From Volutella citrinella (lineage: Eukaryota > Ascomycota > Sordariomycetes > Hypocreales > Nectriaceae): a DNA stretch of 64,000 bases. Position 1 is the stretch's first letter, and the number at the start of each line of letters is the position of its first letter. Location: assembly GCA_034401135.1 (NCBI GenBank), contig JAWZSP010000001.1, positions 4,526,001 to 4,590,000 on the forward strand, in the 5' to 3' direction. Positions 43,928-57,800 of this stretch are shown piece after piece. The notes beneath the pieces are model-generated. The model did not search any database. It saw only the letters and a program-made list of their open reading frames with translations, and was not told the origin of the DNA. A program made the position numbers and the translations under genes.

Positions 43928-45211
43928 ATGTCCTCCACGTCCTCCGCCTCCTCCTCTACTCCCCTCATGGATCATGCCTCGATGACCGAAGTCGCACAAA
44001 ACGACGGTGCGCGGCAGCACCACCGCGGTGCTGACATGCTCAACAAGGCTCGCACCGAGACAACCGCTCGCCCAGCCGAAAGCGAGGCCGCCGTTACGCC
44101 GAAGCGCAAGACGCAGAACCTCGACTATGTGTGGCGATCTGGCGTTGCCGGCGGATTAGCGGGATGCGCTGTAAGAAATTTCCACCCTCTTCACTTGCGA
44201 AAGCGTTGTTGCGCCGCGGGGATGCTGACAGACGGGATATAGGGAAAGACAGTGGTCGCGCCGCTCGATAGAGTCAAGATCCTCTTCCAGGCTAGGAATC
44301 CCCAGTTCGCAAAGTACTCCGGGTCGTGGTTCGGCGTCGCGACTGCCATGAAGGAGATATACCGGTACGAAGGAGTGCTGGGCTTGTATCGCGGACACTC
44401 TGCCACGCTGCTACGAATCTTCCCCTACGCCGGCATCAAATTCCTCGCCTACGAACAAATCCGAGCCATCATCATCCCCCGCCGATCGCACGAGACGCCA
44501 ATGAGAAGGCTTCTGAGCGGTAGCTTAGCCGGCGTCACATCAGTCTTCTTCACATATCCGCTCGAGGTCATTCGCGTGCGGCTCGCCTTTGAAACGAAAC
44601 GTGATGGGCGCTCTACCCTGTCGTCAATATGTCGACAGATATACAACGAACAGCCGGGGCCGAGATCAAATGCGCCCACGCTACCAAACGCGCCCACTCC
44701 CATTGCCGCAGCAGCCGAAGCCGCTGCGGCGACAGCTCGTCAGGTCACTCCCAGGGCTGGCCTGGCCAACTTCTATCGAGGCTTCACACCAACCGTTCTC
44801 GGCATGCTGCCCTACGCAGGCATGTCCTTCCTCACGCATGACACAGTCGGCGACCTGCTGCGGCACCCTTCCGTGTCAAAACATACAACACTCCCTCTCA
44901 AGAAGGACCACCCAGCCGATAAGCCAGCCCCGTTGAAGTCGTGGGCAGAGCTCACCGCCGGTGGCATCGCCGGCCTCATCTCCCAGACATCATCCTACCC
45001 GCTAGAGATTATCCGACGCCGTATGCAGGTGGGTGGCGCCGTCGGCGACGGGCGTCGCCTCCGGGTTGGTGAGACTGCGGCCATGATCTTCCGCGAGAAG
45101 GGGCTCTCCGGCTTCTTTGTCGGCCTCACCATCGGGTACGTCAAGGTCATTCCCATGGCGGCGGTTGCTTTTTACACATACGAACGAGCAAAGCTCGTGC
45201 TCGGCATTTAA
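43928..45211 (+). CDS. LEU5: Mitochondrial carrier, LEU5/SLC25A42 type (CoA)
   Basis: Inner-membrane carrier; yeast Leu5 is required for coenzyme A accumulation in the matrix. Exons 43928..44170 and 44243..45211 give 403 aa. The three carrier signatures are VAPLDRVKILFQ, TYPLEVIRVRLA and SYPLEIIRRRMQ. The repeat-1 region GLYRGHSATLLRIFPYAGIKF is diagnostic of the Leu5 group, as is FYRGFTPTVLGMLPYAGMSF in repeat 2. An N-terminal disordered extension of about 70 residues precedes the first helix (WRSGVAGGLAGCA-GKT). An Ala-rich insert (about residues 235-255) sits in repeat 2. The intron ends are gtaaga..atatag and keep frame. Confidence 0.88.
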
Positions 45212-46977
45212 AAGATATTATGTGGGAGAGGTTGGAATATAGCGGAATGAGGGGGACCTTGTGTTGGCGTTTTGTTGGAGTCCTTTGCTTTTTTATCTCA
45301 CTCAGCATTGTCAGTGGGCGCCGGGTGTACAAGGATTTGTGCGGTCCCTCTACGGATACATGACCGTCGAATGAGGCCTCTGCTAGAATTACATAGACTA
45401 GGAATGTCTTCGTTGTATGTCATCCAAATGTGCACAGTTGGCTACTCTCTGTGATGGCTTACTCCGTCGTGATGTGATTGACCCAGAATAGATTAGTCGC
45501 CGGGTTTTCCAAATGCAAGACAGTACTCGTATCACAAGTAAACAGCGTATGGAAGATAATTCGACAAGCCCGTGCAGCACACAGCCTCATACATACACAA
45601 TAGAAGCTACAGTAAATTCACACAGTAGATATCATACCCAACGTCTCAACCACAGTGCTAGTCCAGTAAGAGTCACAATTTATATCTGAAAGATGCAGCA
45701 ACACAGAGTAAATAATGCAATTTTAGATTACCCATCATAGCATGAGATCTGCGAGGCCTGACTCAAGCCATCTCCGAAGGCCAACACGCCCCCTCGGCCT
45801 CGAGACGAGCTCGTTCCCATAAGTAGCGCCGTCGGTTGAGCCAATCCATCCCCATCCTTACCTAGCTATGCCGCTCGAACAAAGCCACGCCGGCAAACTT
45901 AGCCAACCGAGGCCAGCGATCGGGCCTGTCACATGGTCGAAATGGAGAATGTCGCCAGTACATTGCCTTTTAGCTTGCCCCCGCGTCTTCGGGAATGAAG
46001 CGGGCGTAGTGAAGCTGCCTTTTTCTAGAGCCATTTGAGAATCATGGTGAACCCAATTCTCTTCAAATGCCGTACTAGAGGCATGGCGGGTGTGGGCCAT
46101 CTTGAGTGTGCTGCATTCCTGCATTTCCGCCACTATGAATCGCCCGTTCTACCTGTCACACAACCCGTGGGCTCATGACTTGACGCCATCCCAGAGAGAA
46201 AGTACCGGGTGCTTTTCCCCAGCTACTATATGCTTTGACTACTAGCGCCTGGTTCTTTGCTTGTCTTGTCCCATTGTACAGTCCGATGTTCGGAACAGCC
46301 GGCGACGAGGACGACGAGTAGAATAACACCCTCCCCAGAATAGGATAGGTTGGACGTACACCTCAAACAGCAGCAACCTATCTCGCTAATCCCAGTCGCC
46401 AGGTGGAATAACTCATGGGAGAGCCAAGCTTCCCTGGCTTAGAGTAAATCTAGCCCTGGTTTGCAATCCGACAGGTAAATTCGAAAGTATAGGGTAGCCC
46501 CTTCACATCAACCAACCTATGCCAGTGCAATCTCTCACGCAACCACAATGATCCCTTGGCTTGTTCTTGCATCTTTCATGCTGATGGGTTCGGATTACTG
46601 GAACACATGCATTGAATCATCACAGGTAGACTCGAACAGATTGTGAATTCGTTGATGCCAAAAGGCGCAGGCGTGTCTGGAATGCCCGTCGCTGATTGGC
46701 TGCCTTGCCGGCCCTGAGCCCAGTGAGGCTCCAAGCTCAGCTGTTCTCCAAATTTACAGTGTTCAGCCTTTCCGACCTAGCTTCAACCACAAGAGGCTCG
46801 AGTCCAACCGCCGCCACCGCCCACCATCAAACACAGGCGCCGCCCGCTCGTCTGTCACGGTGCACCATTCTCCTGCGAGCGAAGAAAGCGACGACCTCAT
46901 CCTCGGCACATCTCCGAACCACGCCCTCCAAACCCTCGCCCACGAAGCGTGCGCCCCCAAGTCCACACTCGCCCGTC
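45212..46977. other. Gene-poor region before CDC73
   Basis: About 1.8 kb. The first part is LEU5 3' UTR. The middle is AT-richer with no open frame of interest. The last 250 bp stay open in the CDC73 frame but lack coding character; the true start is downstream. No repeat or RNA gene was recognised. Confidence 0.5.
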
Positions 46978-48263
46978 ATGGCGTCCGCCGCCGACCTCGA
47001 CGGACTCGTCCTCCTGCGCCAGTCCATCTCTGCCACCAAGCCATTCCATCCCGTCGCGTCGGCCGATGCGTCCGCGCCCGAGGTGTCACTCGCGCAGGCC
47101 ACGCACCTGGGCTTCCAGGACGCGGGTCTCGTCGTGCCCATCGAGACGCCGACCCGCTTCGTCTCCAACGACAAGCCCGTCGATCTGCGCAGCATCTACT
47201 TTGCCTGGCTCAACCGCGAGGTTGCCATCCCCGAATACAATGCATCTGCCACGAAGCTCAATGACGAGATCGCCGCAGCGGGCGCCTCCGGCAAGGTCCA
47301 GAACTTGGGCTTCATTGAGCGGCTGGATCTGATCACCTGGCTCGAGGGTGCCAGCGAGGAGAGCGAGTACATCAAGCCCTTGGCCGGCGATAAGGATGCT
47401 GCTGCTGCAGGTGCCGCGACGGCCGCGAAGCCCAGCGCTGTCTCTGCTGCTGCCCAGGCGCGATCTGGTCGTGGCACAATGGATCCGCGCGTGGCAGGTG
47501 GTTACAACGGCGAGCGTCGGATGGGCGATCGTAATACAGTCCTACGGGGTATAAAGCCTACGGTAAGATATTCACTCCGACCATTGGATCCATTGAGCCC
47601 GTCTAACACGACCAGGACTTCTCACACGTGCGAAAGCTGGCGGCTCCCTTTATCCAGAAGAAGTCTTCCTCTGGGGCCACCAGCATCCTCCCCAACCCGT
47701 CCGTGGTTCTCAACCAGAAGGCACCGTCTAGAAGACCAGACCCCATCATCCTGCTATCACCATCGGCCTCATCTCTGCTGCGTCTGTCAAACGCCCGCTC
47801 GTTCCTCGAGGATGGCATGTTTACCCCTGCGACGGCAGGTGAATCGACAGCTACGATCCTCCACGTCCAGCGCACCATCAGGTCCATCGACCCCAACCGA
47901 CCCCTTCGCTTTGTTCTCGTCGAGGGCTCGGAGCAGTTCAAGCCCGAGTACTGGAACCGGATCGTGGGCGTCTTCACTACGGGCCAGACCTGGCAGTTCA
48001 AGAACTACAAGTGGAGCGACCCCAACGAGCTCTTCAAGCACACCCTGGGCATCTATGTTGGGTGGCGCGGTGAGATTGCCCCGGATAACGTCCGTGGTTG
48101 GGGCCACCGCGTCCTGTCGACTGGCATTGACCGCTGGCGCGGCGAGGGGCATGAGTCGTCGCGGTTCCGCGACAAGGAGGTCGTGGAAGACATCTGGAAG
48201 AGCATCGAGAGGAACATGCAGGCCAAGGGTTGGCGCAAGGATGCGGCGCCGTCATCCATTTAA
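46978..48263 (+). CDS. CDC73: Paf1 complex subunit Cdc73
   Basis: Subunit of the RNA polymerase II-associated Paf1 complex, which promotes elongation and H2B ubiquitination; human parafibromin is the orthologue. Exons 46978..47562 and 47616..48263 give 410 aa. The N-terminal part has DLRSIYFAWLNREVAIPEYN and the helix FIERLDLITWLEGASEESEYI. An Ala-rich linker follows. The C-terminal Ras-like domain starts with PDPIILLSPSASSLLRLSN; it also shows FLEDGMF-P and RFVLVEGSEQFKPEYWNRIV, and ends in GWGHRVLSTGIDRWR and the DIWKSIE helix. The 53-nt intron (gtaaga..accag, branch CTAAC) joins IKPT to DFSHVRK. The start at 46978 is the ATG opening the conserved domain; the frame continues upstream but without conserved sequence. 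Confidence 0.93.
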
Positions 48264-51200
48264 GTGGCGGCCACGGATCTTCCTTGGGTCCATCTGATAT
48301 GGCCCTCAAGATCAAGGCTTCCAGGACCCAAGATGCACCGGAAAGGCAGTTGGACAGCTCCAAGTGGTTCTTTCATATAATAGACTCACGGCAGGGGACG
48401 GATGGATGATGGGCTGGGGTCCAAAAGCGACGGCGTTGAACGGATTTTTGATTTGATGTATAGTATGTAGGTATGCAGTTTGTACAAGGCAGCAGCTGGT
48501 AGGGCATGGACAGGATCGAGACAGTCAGAGTTAGAAAATCCAGCCACGCGCGTTGCCCGCCAAGCAATGGGATTCTGGCATGAAACGAGTGTCAGTATGC
48601 GCGGTCAGGCGGCCTCGCTGTGCCGTCTGCACCCCTCGTTGGCGGTGAGCAGAGGTGGGATCGCGGCCGGTGACTGGACGGCTACCGGAACATCCAACAA
48701 CAACACCCTCACTCTGCCCGCAAGGCGAGGGACCGGGAACATGGTACCCTTCAACTGATCTGTTCCCTGCAGCTGGCTGTCGATCTGGGTGCCCTCCATT
48801 TCCACTGGGCCGGGTTGGCAGAAGCGAGGGCAGACCGCGCGTGGAGACAAAGGACCTGACACGGACACGCATGAACACGAGGAAGCACGGGGTAATTGAT
48901 TGAGCAATGGCCTGGAGGGCAGAACGGATCCGAACCGAACCTTGCGACGCCAGTGTGGCAGACGCCGAACGCGCAGCAGTCTGCGGATGGCCGACGGGCG
49001 TGAGCGTGGGATGCAGAGAGTGCGTCCCAGGATGCCCGTTCCATAGTCGTACCGCAGCGGTCAAGGACTCAGGAGACGGCCATTGAGGTCGCAGCTCCGT
49101 AAGCTCCGCTACTCTCCCCCGCCCGCTGGTGGTGTGGTGTGCTTGTCTAGATCGAAGCCAGATCTGCATGCAACCTCTATCAACCAAGGACCAAGGCGGT
49201 GTCTGCGTGACCAGGGAATAGTACGGCCAAAAGGTTCAAGCCGACATATTGTATTGGTCAGCAGCCTGCTTTCGAACCTGTCACATTCGCTGGGGCGTCC
49301 GACGAGGGAGTTCAGTCAACCCGACTCTGTTCAGGCCGCCCATGACGGACACCACGATGGACGAGGCTGCTCGGAGGCGGCAGGCACGGTGATACGAGGC
49401 TGACCTCGGCACGGTGCCTGCGTGATCATTAACTTAGTATTGTCCGCATTGTGGCCGATGGGGAGAATGTGTCCGCCCAGCTTGGGCACGGCCAGGTGGT
49501 GGTAGCAGATAGATTCGCATTGGTCCCTGAGGGATCCGGGTTGGCGATCCCCCACGTTATATCGCGGCCGCTTGCAATTATAGCGGTACAGTGCATTGCG
49601 GTTCAATTTCGCAGCATTATCCCTGTGTGTCCTTGGCGCCGTGGGACCTGCGGCTCCGGTTCAATCTGACAATCGGCGCTATTGACGACGTTCCTGTTGT
49701 GCGCGAGTGTGCGTATGCTGTGTCACGACAAGTTGGGATGGCCCTTGGGTTAGAATAGAGAAGCGTCAGGGGATGAAATATGATGATACAAGAACAGGAC
49801 TGCAAATAACGAGAAAAAAAACATCGAAAGTATATATCAGTGTATAATCTACTAGCAAGTACTAGTCAAAAGACTCGCCACTAGGTATATTTGACCAAGA
49901 AAACCCTACAATAGATCAATAAAATAATGACAACAATATAGCTTGAAAACCCGAAAGAGTGGATTATATGAGCCAAAAGTATTACCCACTGCCCCTCTCC
50001 GAATACCAGCGGTTGAGGCCTTTTCCTTTTCCTTCATGGTAGGAAGGCTGGGTGGGGAGTGGGCACCCGGACCCAGCCATACCATAGTAGTAGTCATTTT
50101 GTCAAATCTCTTTGCGCGGGCGATTCCGCTGGCCTCCAATAGCCACAGGAACGGCCCAGCAATTGTCCTGACTAGTGGCTGCTGGAGCCCAGTTCTGTAG
50201 CCGGCGTGGATTACTGATCATCGGATCCGAGAATCCATGACCACCACGACTGGCTAGAGAGAGGGGCACCGGTAGCCCAGCCACACAACTATTATCCACA
50301 AGCAGTAGTTCCTGGAGAAATATAACAAGTCCGTGGTACATACAGACTAGGTCTGGTAAAGATGAGCGGGGGAAGATAGGGGCTAGAGTTGAATAGTGAT
50401 TGTGAATCCACTCCGTCGATACTGGCCCGCAATAGCACTGCGAGTTCCCCATCCCCTTCCGGACAACTATGTCCATTTGGGGCCCGATGTACGGCAGAAC
50501 ATGCGGGAGTTGCGAGACAAAAACGTAGCCGTTGCTGAACGGCACGTGGGTGCGGCAGTCTCAAGGCGTCGCATTGGTTGGACCGAATGCGAGCAACCTC
50601 CTGCTCGACTCAGGCCGCACTCTAATGGCGGGCTAGCAGAGTCAACAGGTTGAAAAACGGGTATAGCAGCGTAATAATCAAGTAACATGAAAGTATTGGA
50701 AAGCAGCATCCACGTGGAGAATCAGGCCAGCCGGGCGCTTGAGTGTCCACTAGCTCCAAGCTATCTCAAGCCCCTTTTGGCCACACAACACAACTGCTCT
50801 CACTTTGCCAGCCACATAATAATATTCTGCAGCCTAGCTGTTAGCCACTAAGTAGATGTCCTGTGGGAACAACGCGGGAACTGTAGCAGCCCCAGCGGGC
50901 GTTGGAACCAATGACTCAGCCCCCACGGCTTTTGTTTGTTGACAAGTGGACAACGCTGGCAGTTGTTGTCGGACTGCCATCCGGCAGACAATAGCGCAAT
51001 CGGAAAAGTCGCATACCAAATCATGCAGCTCGGTGCCCCACATGAGCATAGCAAATGTGCGTGCTTACTATGTGCCTGGAAGGCTATTGTTCTTCCAGTG
51101 CCGAAGGCAGCTGCACTGTGGTGTGATTGTGGATGTCGATACAGATGTGCGACAAGTTGTTGCACTTATGCAAACATGAGCCAACAACAGCAAGCAAGCA

Positions 51201-51826
51201 ACCATGGCCCAGCCGAAACAGACCGGCTGGGCAACGGTGGGACGAGCCTTGTTGGGCAACTGGTCTGCAATGCAAGGTGTGATTTGTGCTGAAACAAGCT
51301 TGAGTCGCACTCCAACTTTATGCATGATTTCATTGCCTCAACGAAAATGCCGGAGCCGCAACGGGCTTGCGCAGTCTTTTGGTATGGAGGCCAATTCTGT
51401 CCTGTTATTGGTAGTTGCGTCAGATTGCGCCCTGCCATTGGAAAGGGCCAGCTCGGCAAACCGTCGAATCACCATCCCCTCAGGTCTCTGGTTGAGACAT
51501 TCGGCCATGGCGGGCAATGTACAACACCAGCCTTCTCAGACCTCTGCATCCATCGCCTAGGCCGTGAGTGTCTCGTGTCGTGTAGTATCGTACGATGCAA
51601 GCCCAGAGCTATCGGCCTGGGTGGCGCACCGATACCCTTGGCCACAATCTGCCACCGCGCCGATGTCAACGATGGGGTCGCTTGGCATGTTGAACGACGG
51701 GGTCGATGTGGTGGCTGTCTACTGGGGCCATTGATGAGAGAAGCAACATCTGGGCATTGAGTGGTGCAGTGGGCTCAGATTCGCGATAGGCGCCGGGCCG
51801 GCACATGGCAATGCCACATGGCGTCC

Positions 51827-51845
51827 GGGGGGGGGGGAGGGGGGG
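51827..51845. repeat. Poly-G run
   Basis: Eleven G, one A, then seven G. A run this long is a likely site of sequencing or assembly length error, and could form a G-quadruplex. Confidence 0.8.
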
Positions 51846-54800
51846 CCGGAATCTGGGCCTCTGTCCCAGCCGAACCAACACCAGAATTCCTTGGGCGGCA
51901 CAGCAAGGGCTGAGCTGAGGCCTACGTCTGGAATAATTCAATGGTGGGTCTCCGCGAGATAACGGGAAAACTCCATAGGGAAGCCGGGCAGAAATAGATC
52001 GGCAGGAGCATCAAAGCCTGCTGACATGCCGGTGGGTGAGACGGTGGTCCCTGCCTTGGTACCTTACGCCTGTGGAGGAACCTCAGTTGCCCGCCCCTTT
52101 CTCTCTCTCTCTCTTTCTTTCTCTTTTGGTGTCCGCCGGGTAGAAGAACGGTAGAAGGGTGGAAGCTATCTCGGCCACTGTAGTTGAACCAGCATGGGGT
52201 TTGGCCGTTGTTGTTGGTGCAACATGGTCGATAAAGATGCGCCATCGACTGACTCCACCGCTCGTGTTTGCAAAACGCGTGGCTTCTTCAATTCCACGTG
52301 GCGGTCTCCACCGGTAGAACAGTGGCAAACTGGGGCTGATCCTGGGCTGCGCTATTCGCACCCCTGCTTCGCTAATGGCTGCACCCACAGGCAGGCATGG
52401 AAGGCAGGCGACTGTGGGCTGCTCCCTTGCTCTGGGGCGGCTGGGCCTTCTGTGAACACTCCGTCGACGCTAAGTATCCTACGGCGTGGGGACGAGACAG
52501 GTCGCCTGCTTGGCAGCCCAGCCGAGGTACATTCCGCAGAGGAGTACACGACGGACTGGCCGTGCTATGCCTCGCCTGGCTGGCGCGGTGGTAGTAGGAG
52601 GAGTTCGGCGCTTGTGGCTTGGTGCGGCCTTAGGGATTGGCCCGTCCCGGATATGATCACCTTCGCGTAGCCGTCCGTGAATGCTTCTTTGGGCCAAACT
52701 GGCAAGACTGGCCCCCGAACGAAAATCTGCTTCTGCACTGCGTTAGCGGATCGACGCATCGCCTAAAAACCCCATTTCCACTTCCGCCATCTGCGCAACG
52801 GGCAACGCCTCACTAAGTAGTCCCAAGGCCGATCTGCCGAACCGACGCTTCCTGCCCCGGCTGGAGTGCCATGGACTGACTGTACTAAATGTAGCTATCC
52901 AGAACCACCATTATGGCAGCGTGGCCTAGTTGCTGCCCCGTCTGGCAAGTCTTGTCGAGCATCAGAAAGACGTGAAAGCAGCCCTTCACACCCACACGCC
53001 AGGAAGCCCGGCAGCTGAAACAAAGGCCATCAGGCGGAAGCCTTCCACCTGCTCTGCCGTGCCACAGACGATCGTTCTATTGGGCGTTGAGCAAAAGCAT
53101 CGTTCTCCGCAGTCCGGATTTGAAGCACCTGAGTAGCCACGTGGGATTGCTCACGACGGAGATATGTGACCAGTCAGGTCCTTGCTTGTCAGAAGCCACC
53201 AATTTACCCACCCCAGATGTCATTGGGCTTGCCCCCCCTCCCTACCACAGAGTGAGCTGTTGCTGCTGTACTTTGTCTGAGCTCAACCATTGTCAAGCAG
53301 GCGATTTAATCAGGCGGCCCCTCATCAAATGCACCCCTCAACCCCCCCTGGTATTGAAGTGGCGAGGGGAAGGGATGGGGGTGTGGGCTCTGGAGGCTAC
53401 CGCGTGAGCGTGGTTGCACACGATCGCATGCTCACGAAACCCGACTATTCCCATTCCCTGGCTTCGCCAAATATCAAATTAATAATCATCACCAGTGGCG
53501 GGTCGGGGTCTGCCGTGCTTCACCGACAAAAGGACCGTCAAACGAAGATCAGTCAGCCTGTTGTGGACGGCATGGCAATGTCAATAACCGTAGTCAGCAC
53601 CCCATAGCAGTACTTTGCGCGCCTGCCCCTACCTGTATCATGGGTGGCCTGGCGGCGCCCAAGCAGCCATTCCAATTCTTTCAAACCCATTGGGAGCCCA
53701 TTCGAAATACTTGGTCTGTTGACCGTCGGAGACGCCGAATGGGTCTCTCTGCCATGTCTCGGACATTACCACTGTGAATGGGGATCGCGGTGTTGCCTCC
53801 TAAACCCTATCCTGGACGTATAACCGACTCCTTGGCCGACGCAATGATGCCGGTGGTCTCCAAGGTTCAGGGCTCGAGCTGCCAGTGACTGAGATATCAT
53901 ATCACCAGCCATGGAGCGTGCCAGGATGGGACCTGCCCAGGGCCGACTGGAGCCACCCAAAGGCACTGCAAACACATCACTGTGATGGCGCTTGTGCCGT
54001 GACGAGACGGACGGACGGGGCAACGGTTAGCAGGTCTCGGTTTTTTGAGTCATGGTGATGGAGAGGTGCAGCGGTTAATGAGTCTTCACCCTGGTCATCA
54101 ACCAGGCCGCCCTGGAGGGGCTGAGCTCATAATGACTGCTTTACACCAAGAATATCCAGACCATCGCCTGGTGAGGAAAGATGACGTTGGAACCGCCAAC
54201 ACAGCCGTATACTCCCTGTCCGCGTCAAAATGGAGTGGTGCTCCTGTTCGGGGCTATGGCTCGATGCGTGAGGCGACGGAGAGTTGCGAGCGGCCGTGAG
54301 TTGCGACCTGTGTCCTACTACTAAGACACAATAACGGCTCCGGGCTGTGTCCGCACGGCTGCAATTGGCGAATCTTGGTGGAGGCCTTGTGAATGGAGTA
54401 ACACGGGACCCCTCGCGTCACTTGGTGACATCGGTTATAGCATTTTGCTATTGCTGTTTTGCCTGTCACATCACAGGGAAGCACCTTCCACAGCTCCGGT
54501 AGAAGAATCCTGGCCAAGGGGCGACTGCCCAATCCGTCCATTGTTCAGGCTTCTTATCGCATCAATCAGTGCCCTGAGAGCCAAATTGAGCCTGCTGGAG
54601 GAGGGGCGACCTCTGCCCCTTTCCATGGTCCGGTCGCGTGGCTGAGGGTGGCGACCGACGGCATTTTGAGTCGAGTTGAATTGCCAGCCCAAAAACTCAG
54701 GCGGACGCCTAGACTCCTGGAGTCACCCATGTCCCCATCCAACCCACTAGGTACGTATCAGGTATTTAGCCCCTGGCCGCTTGGAGGATTTCCACTTGTG

Positions 54801-57800
54801 CTTCTAGAAGCAGGCCGCTGGCGGTGATAATCCCAATCTCGCCTCTGTTTTGGCAACGGGACGAGACATAGCTCTCTGCCCCTGCGCAGTCATTCTTGTC
54901 TCGGAATTTGGCTGCGCTAGCATGTGCCGACAGACTTGGGCGGAAAGCCACAATGACTAGTACTTTGTGCAGCGCCCATGGTGAGGGCGAAAAGAGGGTA
55001 CTCGGTACATCTTGTGGCGGTGGGACGTGCTGCCAACATGAAGTTTGGGACAGATGTTCCAAGACACCATGCTCTGATGCAGACAACAACTTGGTCTTCC
55101 CTCGTTGTGACAGAGACTGCCGTCGGGGCGCTCGGTGCAGTCCAGTGACCAAAGATTCGCGGCAACAACGCATGGGAGGCCCACTCTCTGTAGCGGCCCA
55201 TCAAAGCGCTGGCGGGCAGAGAGAGTCCAACGCGGATCGCATACTTGACGGCCTTGGTGATGGCCTCCTCAGTCGAGCGAAGATGTACGTGAGGCTGGCG
55301 AGCGCAATTTGGTGCCCGTCATGATGTGATTGCTGTTGCGCAATGGGTTTCCTTGGGTTTGGATTTGGGCTCTGGCACCTCCCGGATCTCGTGTCGGCAT
55401 CCGGAGCTGCAGCGAAGCGAGACCAGGCTCCCTGGCATGATGGTTGTGAATCACCTATAATTCGGGTCGCCCTCAGCCAGAGCGAGAGGGGGCTGATGGG
55501 CATTCCATGATGGCATGGGTTGCCATCTGCCATGTCCTGGTTTTGGGGGGGCGACCGACTGGGGGCTGCCTACTGGAGCCGTTTCAAAGCAGCGTTTCAG
55601 CGAAGACACATGGCATCCTCCAGCGGGGTCAGCAAGACGGAACCACTGGGCCAGGACGTGGAGGTACCCAGAGCCATGTCGAAGCTGCTTGGAATCATCT
55701 CATGCTGCTCTGTGTGCGAGCACCAGCAAGAGCGCGTGAGTGTGTGAACGTGCACGCTCACGTCCTAGGTCCCGACGCAGCATTGCTACGCACTGCTCGC
55801 TTGGCGGGCGATGGGAATCGTGCGGAAGGTGGATGCAGCGACGGAACGCAGGATGTACTGTATGTGCCCCAGCCGTGACAGGGCTTCAGATGCAATTTGC
55901 ACATGAGAGCGAACCGCCAAGGAGCCGATGGGCGGGGTGGAGATGGGGTTGTGCCCAGGCAGGGTTGCATCGGGAAGTATATGGATTAATGGAGCGTGGA
56001 AGCCATGGGGCGCCAGCATACAGCGAGCATGGCAACATGGGACCAGGGACAGGGGAGGAGGGAGGGTCCTCTCATGGGCGCAACGTGACGGCGTGGATGA
56101 GCAGGCAAGCGTGAGCCATGGCTACAGGGAACCCTGGAGCCCACAGACCTAAAAGGGGATAGCCGGCAACCGCAATCCCTGGAGCCACGCGCGGTGGTAC
56201 TGAAGTACCCGGGTACCTGCCCGCCTGCCTTCAATGCCCTCCCTGCTACCCCTACCAGAGGTTGGGCTCACGGTTCAACTCAACAGCTGGGGGGAACACT
56301 CGACTGAGAGGTTGAGCATTGCAGCGAGGTGCTCCGTGCTCCTGCCCTCCACGGCCGCTGTAATTGATGCCCGCCTCGTCTAGCGGTGCTGTCTTCCAGT
56401 TGTCGAAATTGACAAGACGGTGAGCCAATGAGTCAAAGGCACAGCCGGCTCGACTCTCAGCCCAGCTCTCGCTCGAACGATGCTGGCCGCTCAATCCAGA
56501 GAAACCGTCAGGTGTCCCTTTGCTGCAGCTGATCATCCGGAATTAACCTGGCAACGTGCAAGAGGATTACGGCCAGAAAAGCGCCCGTCGTCGTGGTGCC
56601 GAGTAATTAGTGCCGGACCTTGGCATTAATTATGACTACCTGTCGCTAACCAATATTTGACTACGGCAGATGGGAGGGATTCCATTCCAGGACTTGGAGA
56701 GTTGAAGTAGCGCACAACGTGCCCCACTACAGGCTAGCAGCCCACGCGGATGAAGTTGTAGCTCACGAAGCAGGCCCAGCAGAGCAGAGCAAGCGTCCTT
56801 GTTAGCAATTATAGCACAGAGTCGGCAGTGGGTTAGGCAGACACTAGGAATAGTAGTCGTCTCCAGGCAGGACTAGGCTAGGTGGTTGGATGACTCGCCA
56901 TCGCAGCAGCATCAGCGGTACCTTTTCCTACTAAGACCCAAGGTCCTGGGTGTTAGTCGAGCTTGTTCGGATTTCCGTGGCCAGCTACCCGCCTACGGAG
57001 TAGAGGAATCGCTTCTCCCTGGCACCTGCCCTCTTCAGTCGTTGGCACACCATCGGTGGCGGCAGCCAACGTGGAAACGTGATTGACAGGTGCTGACACA
57101 GCCAGCCAGGTTTGTTTGACTTGACGCCAACAAGACGCTTGAAGAGCCAACACTGCCCTGCTGCTATAATAGGGCCTCGTGGGCTGGAGGTCATCACCGT
57201 TGGCCCCCAAGTCCGACTCGCTACGAAGCTGATCTGGCTCCCTACCTTTAGAATTGCGGCCCCCCCCCAGTCTTCTTACCACCGCTCAGCAAAGTGCTCT
57301 GCCTCGAACTCATTTTGTTGCCCTGTAATTTCTTGGATGGCAGGACTGCGGTGTCTTGTCATGTCACAGACAGGCTGACCCGCCTCTCGCCAACCCGTCT
57401 GCCAGTGCACGCCGTATCTGTGTTACACAATCAGCCCATTCTCAGCTACCTGACATTGGGCACGAAATACGTTCGTCTATAATCGAGCCCAGGTTATGGT
57501 GATATTGGACTGTTGCCATGAACTCTCCGCGCCGTGGCTATCCTGATTGACAAAGCCGTGCCTTCTGTTGCTACTACTAGCTCGGGGCCAGGTTGCGGAC
57601 CGGCCATGTGCTGGGGCCATGTGCTGCGGCGTTGTTCGGTGTTGGAGGGAGGGCTACGGCACCCGAGGTGGTATAGGTACAAGCTGTATCGGAACGACAC
57701 ATAAGTTTCCACCATTACACATACTGCGCCTCTCGTACTGCCGGCCGGCTCAAGGTCCCGATACATGGACTGCCGTGGCTTGTCGTTTTCCGCATTGGTG

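Noticed and set aside
43301..44023. Minus-strand open frame of 240 codons between the methyltransferase and LEU5
   Set aside because: Arg/Gly-rich composition typical of GC-rich DNA read antisense, no motif, and it overlaps the LEU5 start region.
46696..48297. Open frame of 533 codons spanning CDC73
   Set aside because: It reads through the 53-nt intron into a wrong frame and has no conserved sequence before codon 95; the spliced model restores the full Cdc73 domain.
52194..52670. 158-codon and similar frames in the 48-59 kb interval
   Set aside because: Trp/Cys/Arg-rich random-like composition with no domain; no plausible splice partners.
52915..52990. Stretch starting GCAGCGTGGCCTAGTTG that resembles the 5' end of a tRNA
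   Set aside because: No matching acceptor stem, T-loop or anticodon arm follows at the right spacing.
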